The notes: generated by a model from the sequence alone, not told the origin. A stretch of 64,000 bases of DNA from Parvularculaceae bacterium (GCA_028280115.1 JANQMJ010000016.1:1-64000); one strand, 5' to 3'; counted from the stretch's first letter, positions 34,414 to 42,837 are shown. Made by a program: numbers and translations.

Positions 34414-36381
34414 GTGAAGCTGATATCCGCGCAGGCAACTACATTTCGGAATATTATTGACACTGGCGAATTCGAAATTGCGCCGACTACATGTTTAGTA
34501 GGAAAGAATGAAGCCGGGAAAACTGCATTCTTGAAGGCCCTAGAGGGATTGCGTTCTACCAACTCTAGCTACAAAAGTTATGATAAGGAGGAAAATTATC
34601 CGCGCCGTTTACTTGCCCAGTACAAAGAGCTGCACGGCGATGATGAAGCGACAGTTATTGAGACCAACTGGGAGATGTCTGGCGACGACGTGGCGGCCAT
34701 AGAGGCAGAACTTGGCAAGGGTGTGCTTACCAGTACTAAGGTCAAAATCTCCAAGACATACGAGTCTAATGGGGCGCAATGGATTGTACCATTAGATGAG
34801 AAGAGAGTTCTCTCGCACCTAATAAAGCGATTTGCCCTCACTGCAGAAGACGAAAAGATTATTGCAGATGCAACAAGCACGCAATCAGTGGCGGCCGCCC
34901 TTGAAAAGGCCGAAGAGAAAAATGACAAGCAACAATCCCTATTGGAGGCGATTAAGAAATTTAGAAAAAGCTCGGCGACGCTAAAGGCGATCGATATATT
35001 AGATGGGCAAACACCTAAGTTCTTGTATTTTTCACATTATGATCGCATGAGCGGGCAAATATCCGCCAACAAGCTTGCCGCCGATAAAGATCAAAAGAAA
35101 ATAGATGAGGGTGATCAAGTATTCCTTGATTTTCTAGAATACGCTGGGACGACCCTTGATGAACTAGTGGGTGCAAAAAAGTTTGAAGGTTTGACCGCGA
35201 AATGCGAGGCGGCGGCAGTGCGCATTACGGATCAAATTTTCGAGTATTGGACACAAAATGACGCACTTGCAATCCAAGTCGTACTCTCGGAAGGAAAGCC
35301 CGGAGACCCTGCGCCATACAATTCCGGCGCGGTAGCACGGGCCCGGGTATGGAATGACCTGCACAAAGTATCCGTGCCGTTCTCGGAACGTTCGGCAGGA
35401 TTCATCTGGTTCTTCTCGTTTCTCGTGAAATTTGCCCAGATTAAGGAGAAGTTCGGCAATGTCATAATCCTGCTGGACGAACCGGGCCTGACACTGCACG
35501 GAACTGCGCAGATGGACCTATTGCGCTACTTCAAGGAGAAAATTGAACCCAATCACCAGCTTATATACACCACACACTCCCCGTTCATGGTACCTCCCGA
35601 TAATCTCTCCAGTGTTCGAACCGTCGAGGATGTTGTTCGTATCGATGAGCGAAATCGTAAGCGTTCCGAAGGCACTAAAATACGCGGCGACATTCTAACT
35701 ACTGATCCACAGACAAACTTTCCCCTCTTTGGCGCAATGGGTTTTGAAGTTGCGCAGACACTTATAATCGGAAAAAATACTTTGCTGGTCGAAGGGCCTA
35801 GCGACATTCTCTATTTGCAGGCCGTATCGGAATTCTTGCGAGCAAAAGGCCGCACTGCTCTTAATCCGCAGTGGGCAATCTGCCCTTCGGGAGGCATTGA
35901 TAAAGTTCTGCCGTTTGTCCGACTTTTTTATGGGAACAGTTTGAATATTGCTGTTTTGACCGACTTCGAGAGGGGGCAGAAAAGAAAGTTGAACGATTTG
36001 TACAAGGCTGAGCTCCTCGAAAAAGAGCGCATCGTTTTAGCAACTGAAATTGCCGGCAAAGATGAGGCAGATATTGAGGATTTCTTTGATCCTGAAGTAT
36101 TGGCCGAACTTATTACGGCTGCATATGACCTTCAAGGCGATAATGTACTGACTGCTGAGAAGTTGCTAGCTGCTGACGATTCCACGCAAAGATTGGTCAA
36201 AAAGGCCGAAGCTTATTTTAGAGTCCTACCCAACGAGATCCCTGTTTATAGCCATTTTGCTCCCGCGCTTCATTTGCTCAAACACCCGGAGTTCCTAGAT
36301 CGAGATTTGGCCCCAGTTAAAAATACGCTTGAAAAGTTCGAAACTGCATTTCGAAAGATAGAACCCTTCTTTGGGAAGTAG
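34414..36381 (+). CDS. OLD-family-like ATPase with TOPRIM nuclease domain (putative anti-phage)
   Basis: A 655-aa protein. The ABC-type ATPase part has Walker A GKNEAGKT (30-37), a signature-like SERSAG (324-329) and Walker B VIILLDEPG (350-358). The TOPRIM part has LLVEGPSD with Glu460 and Asp464, LTDFERG with Asp517 and Glu519, and EDFFD (555-559). This is the layout of OLD-type nucleases and of defence effectors such as GajA. The GTG at 34414 is preferred because GGAGG lies 5 nt upstream. No UvrD-like helicase (GajB) or second gene accompanies it, so it may act alone as class 1 OLD proteins do. Defence is inferred. Confidence 0.83.
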   Translation: MKLISAQATTFRNIIDTGEFEIAPTTCLVGKNEAGKTAFLKALEGLRSTNSSYKSYDKEENYPRRLLAQYKELHGDDEATVIETNWEMSGDDVAAIEAELGKGVLTSTKVKISKTYESNGAQWIVPLDEKRVLSHLIKRFALTAEDEKIIADATSTQSVAAALEKAEEKNDKQQSLLEAIKKFRKSSATLKAIDILDGQTPKFLYFSHYDRMSGQISANKLAADKDQKKIDEGDQVFLDFLEYAGTTLDELVGAKKFEGLTAKCEAAAVRITDQIFEYWTQNDALAIQVVLSEGKPGDPAPYNSGAVARARVWNDLHKVSVPFSERSAGFIWFFSFLVKFAQIKEKFGNVIILLDEPGLTLHGTAQMDLLRYFKEKIEPNHQLIYTTHSPFMVPPDNLSSVRTVEDVVRIDERNRKRSEGTKIRGDILTTDPQTNFPLFGAMGFEVAQTLIIGKNTLLVEGPSDILYLQAVSEFLRAKGRTALNPQWAICPSGGIDKVLPFVRLFYGNSLNIAVLTDFERGQKRKLNDLYKAELLEKERIVLATEIAGKDEADIEDFFDPEVLAELITAAYDLQGDNVLTAEKLLAADDSTQRLVKKAEAYFRVLPNEIPVYSHFAPALHLLKHPEFLDRDLAPVKNTLEKFETAFRKIEPFFGK

Positions 36382-36538
36382 GTCGTTACAGCTAATCCCA
36401 AAAAGCCAACACACCGCCCGACATCACCCGGACAGACGATTGCGCGGCATCTCGCTAACGGACCTCAGTAACACAGGCAGTCGCAGGTCCTCAGGATATA
36501 AGCCGCATCGGGCCGTTTATCGCCTCAAAGTGAAACGC

Positions 36539-36567
36539 TGGAGCGGGTGAAGGGAATCGAACCCTCG
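36539..36567. repeat. attachment-site repeat within tRNA-Gly 3' end
   Basis: This is the right-hand copy of the 29-bp repeat and lies in the functional tRNA gene. Confidence 0.88.
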
Positions 36568-36612
36568 TCGTAAGCTTGGGAAGCTTCTGCTCTGCCATTG
36601 AGCTACACCCGC
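36539..36612 (-). tRNA. tRNA-Gly (anticodon CCC)
   Basis: The minus strand begins GCGGGTGTAGCTCAATGGCA and ends with the T-arm GGGTTCGATTCCC, acceptor CACCCGC, discriminator T and an encoded CCA. The anticodon loop TTCCCAA gives CCC. The acceptor and D, anticodon and T stems all form. It is the integration target of the islet at its 3' side. Confidence 0.95.
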
Positions 36613-36942
36613 CTGCGCCGATGATGCGCCGGGGAGAAAAAACGTCAAGCCGGTCCGGAAACCGCCGATTCGGCCCCGACCCGCCTGCGCGGCCCAAGCC
36701 GCGTAGCCTGTCCTCGGGCCCCGGCCCCTGGCCGGTCCCGGGGGGCGCGGCGAAGGCCCGGCTGCGCCGGAGCGAAGCCCCGGCTTCGCCGAGGCGAGAA
36801 AGGTCTCGACGCCGAAAGCAAATCTCACCAAGAATTCATGCAGCGTGCGCTGAACCGCCTTCTTTTGGCCTTGGCGAACGCGCTTATGTTGAGCGGGGCC
36901 TGCGGCGAAAATCGGCCCGCAGGCCAGGAAAGGAGGCCGGTA
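36613..36942. other. 330-bp GC-rich region without a clear gene
   Basis: The region is very GC-rich with several CCGG-type inverted repeats. Its last 100 bp encode an in-frame N-terminal extension of the SYLF gene (ATG at 36838) and contain a hairpin GCCTGCGG..CCCGCAGGC just before the SYLF ribosome site. Confidence 0.55.
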
Positions 36943-37764
36943 ATGTTAGCACGGCTATTTGGAGTTCTCGGCGCGGTCGGGCTTTCGCTCGCCATCGCGC
37001 TGGCGCCGGCCGAGGCCAAGACGAAACGCGAAAAAGCCGAAAAACTGGTGGCCAAGGCCAGCGATACGGTCGCCTATTTCGCCAACGACACGGCGTTCGA
37101 GCCTTTGTGGGAGCTCGCCGACGACGCCAAGGCGATCGTGGTCATGCCGGATTCCCTGCGCGGCGGATTTATTTTCGGCGCCTCGGGCGGCAATGCGGTG
37201 ATGATCGCGCGCAACCCGGACGGCAGCTGGTCGGAACCGACCTTTTTCACGATCGGATCGTTTTCCTTCGGGCTGCAAGCCGGCATTGAAGGGTCTGAAA
37301 TCATTCTCGCGGTCATGACCCAGCGCGGCATGGAGCACCTTTTATCGACCACGGTGAAACTCGGCGGCGACGTGACGCTGGCGGCGGGTCCGATCGGCGG
37401 CGGCGCCAAGGCGCAAACGGTCGACGTGCTCGCCTTCTCGCGCTCGCGCGGTCTTTACGGCGGCGTTAGCCTGGAAGGCGCCATCCTCAAATCGCGGCGC
37501 AGTTGGAATCGTGACTATTACGGCGCCAACGTCACCCCCGCCGATATCATTTATCGGGAAAAGGTCGCGCGGCCGAATTCGGCGACGTTGCAGAACGCGG
37601 TCTGGGCGCTTGCCCATCGCGACCAGCCCTCGTCCCCCAAACTCGCGCCGCTGCAACCGGTGAAAGTCGACCCGGTCACCGGCGAGCCGCTGCCCGAAGA
37701 ACCGAAATATGACGACGACGCGATCTACGGCGCGCCGCTTGATCAACTCGACGACAATAAGTGA
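36943..37764 (+). CDS. SYLF (Ysc84-like) domain lipid-binding protein
   Basis: A 273-aa secreted protein with signal peptide MLARLFGVLGAVGLSLAIAL cleaved near AEA. The SYLF domain is evident from AKAIVVMPDSLRGGFIFGAS, EIILAVMTQRGMEHLL and SRGLYGGVSLEGAILKSR. SYLF domains bind phosphoinositides in eukaryotes; the bacterial role is not settled. The ATG at 36943 has AAAGGAGG upstream. An upstream in-frame ATG (36838) gives a second hydrophobic leader with LMLSGAC, so an alternative longer form is conceivable. An intrinsic terminator follows. Confidence 0.85.
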   Translation: MLARLFGVLGAVGLSLAIALAPAEAKTKREKAEKLVAKASDTVAYFANDTAFEPLWELADDAKAIVVMPDSLRGGFIFGASGGNAVMIARNPDGSWSEPTFFTIGSFSFGLQAGIEGSEIILAVMTQRGMEHLLSTTVKLGGDVTLAAGPIGGGAKAQTVDVLAFSRSRGLYGGVSLEGAILKSRRSWNRDYYGANVTPADIIYREKVARPNSATLQNAVWALAHRDQPSSPKLAPLQPVKVDPVTGEPLPEEPKYDDDAIYGAPLDQLDDNK

Positions 37765-37800
37765 TCCGCGCGTTCTAACGCGAGCGTGATACAAACTTGA

Positions 37801-37832
37801 ACGCCCGCCGCTTGCCTGCGGCGGGCGTTTTT
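37801..37832 (+). terminator. intrinsic terminator after the SYLF gene
   Basis: A perfect 11-bp stem ACGCCCGCCGC / GCGGCGGGCGT with loop TTGCCT is followed by TTTTT. It ends the SYLF transcript and rules out the longer 5' extension of the next gene. Confidence 0.85.
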
Positions 37833-37871
37833 GCCCATGCTGGCGATTGGGTTTGCAGACGGGGACAATTG

Positions 37872-38810
37872 ATGGCCGACGGCGCGCCGGCGCGCGGGAA
37901 ATTCGTTAACGCCGACATCACGGCGGACGGCGCGCCGCGTGCGCAGGTTGCGTTCGAACGGCTCGATACGTTGTGGGTCAACACCGGCGCGCTGTGCAAT
38001 ATCGAATGCGCCCATTGCTATATCGAATCCTCGCCGACAAACGATCGCCTGGCTTTTCTGACCGCCGCAGAGCTGGCGCCGTTTTTGGGCGAAGCCGAAA
38101 TCATGGGCGCGCAGGAAATCGGTTTTACCGGCGGCGAGCCCTTCATGAATCCGCACATGCCGGCCATGGCGGAAGACGCGTTGTCGCGCGGCTTTGAAAT
38201 TCTCATCCTGACCAACGCCATGCGGCCGATGATGCGGCCGCGGATCAAAGCCGGGCTTTCGGCCCTGCGCGATCGCTTCGGCGCCCAGATAAAGCTGCGC
38301 GTCAGCCTCGATCACTTCGCCGCCGTGCGCCATGACGAAGAGCGCGGGCCGGGCGGATACGCCGCGACGCTGAACGGTCTGCGCTGGCTTTTCGATAACG
38401 GCTTTTGCGTTTCCATCGCCGGGCGCACGCGCTGGGACGAAAGCGAGGTTGCGCTTCGGCGCGGATTTGCGGCCCTGTTTAAAGACGAAGGCTTTGCGCT
38501 CGACGCGCACGACCCGGAAAACCTCATCCTGTTTCCGGAAATGGATGAGACCGCGCCGGTTCCGGAAATCACCGAAGACTGCTGGGCCGTTCTTGGCAAG
38601 AAGCCGAGCGACGTCATGTGCGCGGCCTCGCGCATGGTGGTCAAACGCAAGGGCGCGCCGGCGCCGGCCGTCCTGTCTTGCACGCTCCTTGCCTATGACC
38701 GGGCGTTCGAACTGGGCGCGACCCTTGCCGAAGCGGCGCGGCCGGTCCGGCTCAACCATCCCCATTGCGCAAAATTCTGCGTCCTTGGCGGGGCGAACTG
38801 TTCCGGCTAA
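37872..38810 (+). CDS. radical SAM protein
   Basis: A 312-aa radical SAM enzyme. The cluster motif CNIECAHC (Cys42, 46, 49) is followed by FTGGEPFMNP, the usual glycyl/SAM segment. The C-terminal part has further Cys residues (CAASRM, CTLL, CAKFCVLGGANC), possibly for an auxiliary cluster. The reaction is unknown. The ATG at 37872 is chosen because the longer frame runs through the upstream terminator. A DUF938 methyltransferase gene follows 9 bp later. Confidence 0.87.
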   Translation: MADGAPARGKFVNADITADGAPRAQVAFERLDTLWVNTGALCNIECAHCYIESSPTNDRLAFLTAAELAPFLGEAEIMGAQEIGFTGGEPFMNPHMPAMAEDALSRGFEILILTNAMRPMMRPRIKAGLSALRDRFGAQIKLRVSLDHFAAVRHDEERGPGGYAATLNGLRWLFDNGFCVSIAGRTRWDESEVALRRGFAALFKDEGFALDAHDPENLILFPEMDETAPVPEITEDCWAVLGKKPSDVMCAASRMVVKRKGAPAPAVLSCTLLAYDRAFELGATLAEAARPVRLNHPHCAKFCVLGGANCSG

Positions 38811-38819
38811 TGCCAAACC

Positions 38820-39485
38820 ATGCCTGAAAGTCCTGAAAAGCCGCACACGATCGCCCAGGAAGACCGCAACGTCTCGGGCGAGCGCCTGTTCTCGCCGTCT
38901 GCGGCGCGCAATCGCGATGCGATCCGCGACGTCTTTCTCAAACATATGCCGGTGCGGGGAAAAATCCTTGAAGTCGGCGCAGGCACGGGCGAACACGCGG
39001 TTCATATCGCCGCCGCCGCGCCAGGCCTTGTCTGGCATACGGGCGATCCCGATCCCGCCTCGCGCGCCTCGATCGCCGCCTGGATGGGCCATGCCGGCCT
39101 CGCCAACCTCAAGGGTCCCCACGCCATTGACGTGACGCAGGAATGCTGGAGCGCTGAGCCCGAAAACCCTTTCGACGGCGTTATTTCCATCAACATGATC
39201 CATATCGCGCCCTTCGCCGCCGCCGAAGGGCTGTTCGCCGGCGCCGGCCGCCTGTTGAAAAAAACCGGCAAGCTGTTCCTTTACGGTCCCTTCTCGCGCG
39301 ACGGCGCCCATACCGCGCCTTCCAACGCGGCGTTTGACGCCAGCTTGAAGGCCAGGGACGCGCGCTGGGGCGTGCGCGACATCGAACGCGATCTCATTGC
39401 GCTTGCGCAAAACAACGCCTTGAAACTTGAAACAATTGTGGAAATGCCGACCAACAATTATGTCGTGATGTTCTGCAAAATCTGA
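38820..39485 (+). CDS. DUF938 domain SAM-dependent methyltransferase-like protein
   Basis: A 221-aa protein of the DUF938 family. It has RLFSPSAARNRDAIRDVF, motif I ILEVGAGTGEHAVHIA, and INMIHIAPFAAAEGLFAGAG. It probably methylates a small molecule; the substrate is unknown. Its position 9 bp after the radical SAM gene suggests a two-gene operon. Confidence 0.87.
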   Translation: MPESPEKPHTIAQEDRNVSGERLFSPSAARNRDAIRDVFLKHMPVRGKILEVGAGTGEHAVHIAAAAPGLVWHTGDPDPASRASIAAWMGHAGLANLKGPHAIDVTQECWSAEPENPFDGVISINMIHIAPFAAAEGLFAGAGRLLKKTGKLFLYGPFSRDGAHTAPSNAAFDASLKARDARWGVRDIERDLIALAQNNALKLETIVEMPTNNYVVMFCKI

Positions 39486-39689
39486 TCGATCGCTGACGCG
39501 GCGGCGTTTTATTTTCCACAGTATTCGCTGCGAAAGATTGTGGAAAAGTATGAGTCGACGATAAGCAGAAAGTTGGTATCCTGACCATACTTCGCTGCCC
39601 TATCGACAATTCGTTGCGTTTGCCTAGCGGCGGGTTGTACGGGCAAAAAGAAGGGATGGAGAAGCAGTCGGTTGCGACGCTCAGACGTA

Positions 39690-40070
39690 AACCGGTTGGC
39701 GGAACAAAGGCGAGTTTCGCGCATCTGACGAACCTGAGCGGTTCGGCCTCGGAAACGGCGCTCGCAAGAGCGACGCGAAAGGGGACCCGGGATCGCCGTG
39801 AGCAGCGGGTCAAGCTGTAAACCGGCGCGCGGCATCGAAGGCCGGGAAACCGGCAAGAGGTGAGGCGGATCTGGAGGACGCGGCCAAAAGGCAATGACGA
39901 CGGTCTTGACCGGACGCCGCGCCCAAAAGGTCTAGCGGCGGAGGACGCAAGCGGCAACGCTTGCGCCCAACCGCAGCGCCGGAGAGCATTCGAATTCTCA
40001 CTGGATTGGGGTGCGCTTCGACATCCCGCGAGAGCGGGCGAAAGGGAGTAGCTTCGGCTGCTCCCTTTTT
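39690..40070 (+). ncRNA. large structured RNA candidate, family not recognised
   Basis: Several hairpins follow each other and are capped by stable tetraloops that exist only on the plus strand: CGCTC-GCAA-GAGCG (39759-39772), GCCGG-GAAA-CCGGC (39841-39854), GCAAGCG-GCAA-CGCTTGC (39947-39964), CCCGC-GAGA-GCGGG (40025-40038) and the terminator hairpin with C(TTCG)G. A longer-range pair GACCCG/CGGGTC spans 39784-39811. The region ends in an intrinsic terminator. I looked for RNase P, tmRNA and SRP RNA landmarks and did not find them. The 5' end is uncertain. Confidence 0.5.
40044..40070 (+). terminator. intrinsic terminator of the structured RNA
   Basis: A stem GGGAGTAGC / GCTGCTCCC with a TTCG loop is followed by TTTTT. 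One pair is G-U on the plus strand but A-C on the minus strand, so the transcript runs left to right. Confidence 0.8.
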
Positions 40071-40165
40071 GTTTTGCGCGCTTCCTTTATTTTTTACAGC
40101 GCCATTGCGCCCGGCCGGCAAATGTGGGGCGCCATTTTCCCCCTTCGCGTCTGAAGACTTTCCCG

Positions 40166-40518
40166 GTTTCAAGCGGAAAAACCCGAAATGTGGGGCGCCA
40201 TTTGACTGTTTCGCGTCATCCCGGATGCCCCCGCGCGCGAATGCGCGCAAATTATAATTTGACCGCCTTCGCGGTCTGGGCAGCATCTTTGATGATCCGC
40301 CGCTGACACGGGACCGCTTGAAACAAGGCCGGCGCCGGCGGATGGCGATCCCGGATCTGCGCAGCAGCGTTCCACGCCGCAGCGCGTCCGGGATGACGGC
40401 AGGATTTGTTTGAACGTCTGAATTCATCATGGCCGGCATTATACGGCCTGCCGGAAGGTGTTCGATATCTATCGACGCAATGCGGGTTTCAGGCCCGAAT
40501 ACCCTCCTGGGGTTGTAT
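40166..40518. repeat. dispersed repeat family 2, copy B
   Basis: This is the second copy of the unit at 11413-11680, in the same orientation. The last 96 bp (40423-40518) match at 90 of 96 positions. The middle is longer here and includes GGTC/GACC and GCGCGC inverted arms also seen at 50470-50505 in opposite orientation, so repeats appear nested. Confidence 0.8.
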
Positions 40519-40567
40519 TTTGAACCTTACGCTCAATTTATTCGAGTGCGGGTTTTGTGCGTTTTTC

Positions 40568-40728
40568 CTCCCCCGTTTACGGGGGAGGTGTCGACCCCGG
40601 ATTAAATCCGGGGGAGACGGAGGGAGTAAGGCCCGATGTGAACGCACGAACACCCCCTTCGGCCGCTTCGCGGCCGTTGGAAGGGGTTGGGGCCCCTTCC
40701 AACCCCCATTTATGGGGGAAGAATGCCC
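40568..40728. repeat. cluster of short inverted repeats
   Basis: Successive short hairpins are CCTCCCCCGT/ACGGGGGAGG, CCCCGGATT/AATCCGGGG, GCGGCCG-type arms, and CCAACCCC/GGGGTTGG flanking CCCCTTCC. These look like intergenic palindromic elements of the same class as those at 46.4, 50.4 and 55.0 kb. Confidence 0.6.
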
Positions 40729-40819
40729 TACCCAATTTATCCGTGTACAGTATTTCGGAGGTGTTTTTGAGCTTCACACCGCCCTCCCCCCGACTTGATC
40801 GGGACAATAAGCAGGAGGC

Positions 40820-41497
40820 TCAGCCAGCGGCCTCTAAACCAGCGCGGCGGAGAAAATAGCCCGACCAGGCGGCGATGCCGAGAAACTTCGCGCCGTCCTC
40901 GAACGCGAACCCTGCGGCTTCGCCGAAGACCACGTCAGCCGCGACGCTCAATGTGAGCAGCGCGCCGGCAAGCATAAAAAACAAGGGACAGTCCGTCAGG
41001 AGTTCACGCCTGAAAAGCCATATAAAGGCCGCCGCCAGCAGCGCATAGACGCCCAGGACAAGCTCTTCGCCGCCGGCGAAAACGATCTCGGCGCCTTCAT
41101 GAATCGTAAAAAGGTCATCGCCCGCCAAAAGCAGCGACAATAAACCCGCAGCGATGAAAAACCGCGCCCGCCGCGCGGCCGCAACGTCCGGCGCAGGGTC
41201 CGGCGCCGCATTGTTCCTGCGCGCCGCGCGGCGCAGCGCAACCCCCGCGGCAAGCGCTGCGCCGGCGGCGAGCGCCCAGAGCAAAACCCCGAGATTGGAA
41301 AGCGCGCCATAATAAAACCGGCAGCATTGCGCCTCGGTCTCCGCGACGACCAGCGGATCGCGCGACAGCACGCCGAACGCAACCCAGGGCTGGATCAGCG
41401 CCGCCAGCAGCAACAACGCTGGCGCCGCCATATAAACGCAAATCACAGCGCCTTGCCGGCGCCAGTCGCGAACCATCAGTTTAAGGAACGTAATCAT
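40820..41497 (-). CDS. integral membrane protein of unknown function
   Basis: A 225-aa protein from MITFLKLM, with about six hydrophobic segments (for example VYMAAPALLLLAALIQPWVAF and FFIAAGLLSLLLAGDDLFTI). The conserved-looking DDLFTIHEGAE places acidic and His residues at a membrane edge. No family is recognised. The start is uncertain; an upstream ATG at 41536 would add 13 residues. Confidence 0.65.
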   Translation of the reverse strand: MITFLKLMVRDWRRQGAVICVYMAAPALLLLAALIQPWVAFGVLSRDPLVVAETEAQCCRFYYGALSNLGVLLWALAAGAALAAGVALRRAARRNNAAPDPAPDVAAARRARFFIAAGLLSLLLAGDDLFTIHEGAEIVFAGGEELVLGVYALLAAAFIWLFRRELLTDCPLFFMLAGALLTLSVAADVVFGEAAGFAFEDGAKFLGIAAWSGYFLRRAGLEAAG

Positions 41498-41558
41498 CGC
41501 ATCACCGCCCAACGCGGTCATAGGCCGGTTCGGCAAGACGACAAACGCTTTGTCGGAC

Positions 41559-42641
41559 TCAGCGAAAATGTTTCGACAGTTTCAGGCCCTGGCCCTGATA
41601 ATTCGATTGCACCGCGGCGCCGTACAGTCTTTCCGGCCGTGCGGCCATTTTTTCGTAAACCAGGCGCGCAACGAGTTGACCGTCTTCAAGCACGAACGGC
41701 GTTTCGCGGCTCCTGACCTCAAGCACCGCACGCGACCCGTTGGAACCGCTTTCCGACCAGCCGAAACCGGGATCGAAAAACCCCGCATAGTGAACCCGGA
41801 ACTCCCCGAGCCCCGGACTGATCGGCGTCATTTCCGCTGCATGGTCGGGCGGAATGACGAGGGCTTCCTTGGACGCCAGAATATAAAATTCGTCCGGATC
41901 GAGAATAAGAAATCCGCCCTTCTGCGGCTGCAGCGCCTCAAAGAAATCATTGGGATCGAGCGCGGCGACTTCATCGACGTCAATCAGGCCGGCATGGCGC
42001 CGCGCGCGCCAGCCGATGATATCGGCGGCGCCGCTTAAGGAAACGCAAAGGCCGAGCCCGCCGTCAATATCCGCGGCGCCGTCGACCAGCGGCGAGGCTT
42101 CATGCAGCGCCTTCAGCCCCGCATCGTCGAGCCGGCAGCGGCCGCGCTTTACCCGAAGCTGATTAAGGCTCGAACCCGCCCGCGCCTTGATCGAAAATGT
42201 CCGTGGACTGATTTCCGCGTAAAGCGGGCCGCAATAGCCCGCCGCAATCTCGTCGAACGCCGCCCCGTGATCGGTCACCAGGCGCACGAAAACATCGATG
42301 CGCCCGGTTGAGCTTTTCGGGTTCGCCGCGCCGCAAAGGTCCGGCGGCAGGGCGAGGCGCTCGTTCAGTTCGACGAGATAGACGCAGCCGCGTTCGAACA
42401 CCGCGCCCGCCGAAAGGTCGATCGCCTGCATGGCGAGCCCGTCTTTAAGCCGGTCAGCGACGGTTCGCGCACGGGACGGCAGGAACGACGCACGCGCGCG
42501 CCAGGCGCGGGTCCCGAGCGTCAGATCGATGCTCGCCGGCTGCAGGCGAGAGGCGTCCGCGCCGGCGACGGCGCCGGCGTTAATCAATCCGGCGATCATT
42601 TCCGCGCAAAGGACGCCGTCGCGCTGCTCGCGTTCCGTCAT
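41559..42641 (-). CDS. dcd: 2'-deoxycytidine 5'-triphosphate deaminase (two-domain type)
   Basis: The 360-aa protein is about twice the length of E. coli Dcd and is a tandem of two dUTPase-like folds. The first half has SIDLTLGTRAWRARASFLPS and NPKSSTGRIDVFVRLVTDHG; the second half repeats with SPGLGEFRVHYAGFFDPGFG and LEVRSRETPFVLEDGQLVAR. It deaminates dCTP to dUTP for dTMP synthesis. The ATG at 42641 (MTEREQRD) is preferred; the longer frame contains unrelated residues. It diverges from apaG. Confidence 0.88.
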   Translation of the reverse strand: MTEREQRDGVLCAEMIAGLINAGAVAGADASRLQPASIDLTLGTRAWRARASFLPSRARTVADRLKDGLAMQAIDLSAGAVFERGCVYLVELNERLALPPDLCGAANPKSSTGRIDVFVRLVTDHGAAFDEIAAGYCGPLYAEISPRTFSIKARAGSSLNQLRVKRGRCRLDDAGLKALHEASPLVDGAADIDGGLGLCVSLSGAADIIGWRARRHAGLIDVDEVAALDPNDFFEALQPQKGGFLILDPDEFYILASKEALVIPPDHAAEMTPISPGLGEFRVHYAGFFDPGFGWSESGSNGSRAVLEVRSRETPFVLEDGQLVARLVYEKMAARPERLYGAAVQSNYQGQGLKLSKHFR

Positions 42642-42837
42642 GGCGTAGGGGTTTGCACGGCATGCGGCAGCGGCGCAAGAGCGTGAACGGCGAATCGCTC
42701 CCCGGTTTTCCCGGCTTCGTTGAATTCCGCATCCGGCGGGAATTGGCCCTATCGCGGGCTGGCCTATTGCCGCAGCGCGCTTTAAAGTCATCCCAAACGC
42801 TACAGTCGAAGGCGTCAGTTTTGAGGGGATCTGTGTG

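Larger units (their letters stand above)
34235..36567. mobile_element. integrase-less genomic islet at tRNA-Gly carrying one OLD-like nuclease gene
   Basis: Exact 29-bp direct repeats (34235-34263 and 36539-36567) bound about 2.3 kb of DNA that is visibly AT-richer than the chromosome and uses codons such as ATA, TTA and AGA. The right repeat is the 3' end of an intact minus-strand tRNA-Gly(CCC) gene; the left is an orphan copy. This is the footprint left by tyrosine integrases that use tRNA 3' ends. Only one gene, an ATPase-TOPRIM nuclease, lies inside; there is no integrase or excisionase. The islet may move with a helper in trans or be a decayed remnant of a larger island. Confidence 0.82.
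39486..40819. other. 1.3-kb gene-poor region with a structured RNA candidate and repeats
   Basis: No convincing protein gene is seen. Contents are a 9-bp inverted repeat TTTTCCACA/TGTGGAAAA (39511-39546), a structured RNA candidate (39690-40070), the long dispersed repeat copy B (40166-40518) and a set of C/G-run inverted repeats (40568-40728). Confidence 0.65.

Noticed and set aside
34264..36538. A GajB-like helicase or other partner of the OLD-like nuclease.
   Set aside because: The remaining islet DNA (about 110-160 bp on each side of the gene) is too short and holds no frame with a helicase motif.
37797..37871. Longer start for the radical SAM gene.
   Set aside because: The extra 25 codons run through a perfect hairpin terminator; the ATG at 37872 is better.
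39509..39856. Minus-strand 115-codon frame.
   Set aside because: It lies antisense to the structured RNA candidate, is Arg-rich and has no clear ribosome site or family.
39690..40070. RNase P RNA, tmRNA or SRP RNA as identity of the structured region.
   Set aside because: The GAGGAAAGTCC and ACAGAA landmarks of RNase P, a tag reading frame and CCA end of tmRNA, and the SRP GGAAGCA core could not be found on either strand.
40568..40728. Clustered palindromes as a replication origin or integron.
   Set aside because: No iterons, DnaA-box series or integrase are present; the arms are short and match intergenic repeats elsewhere in the window.
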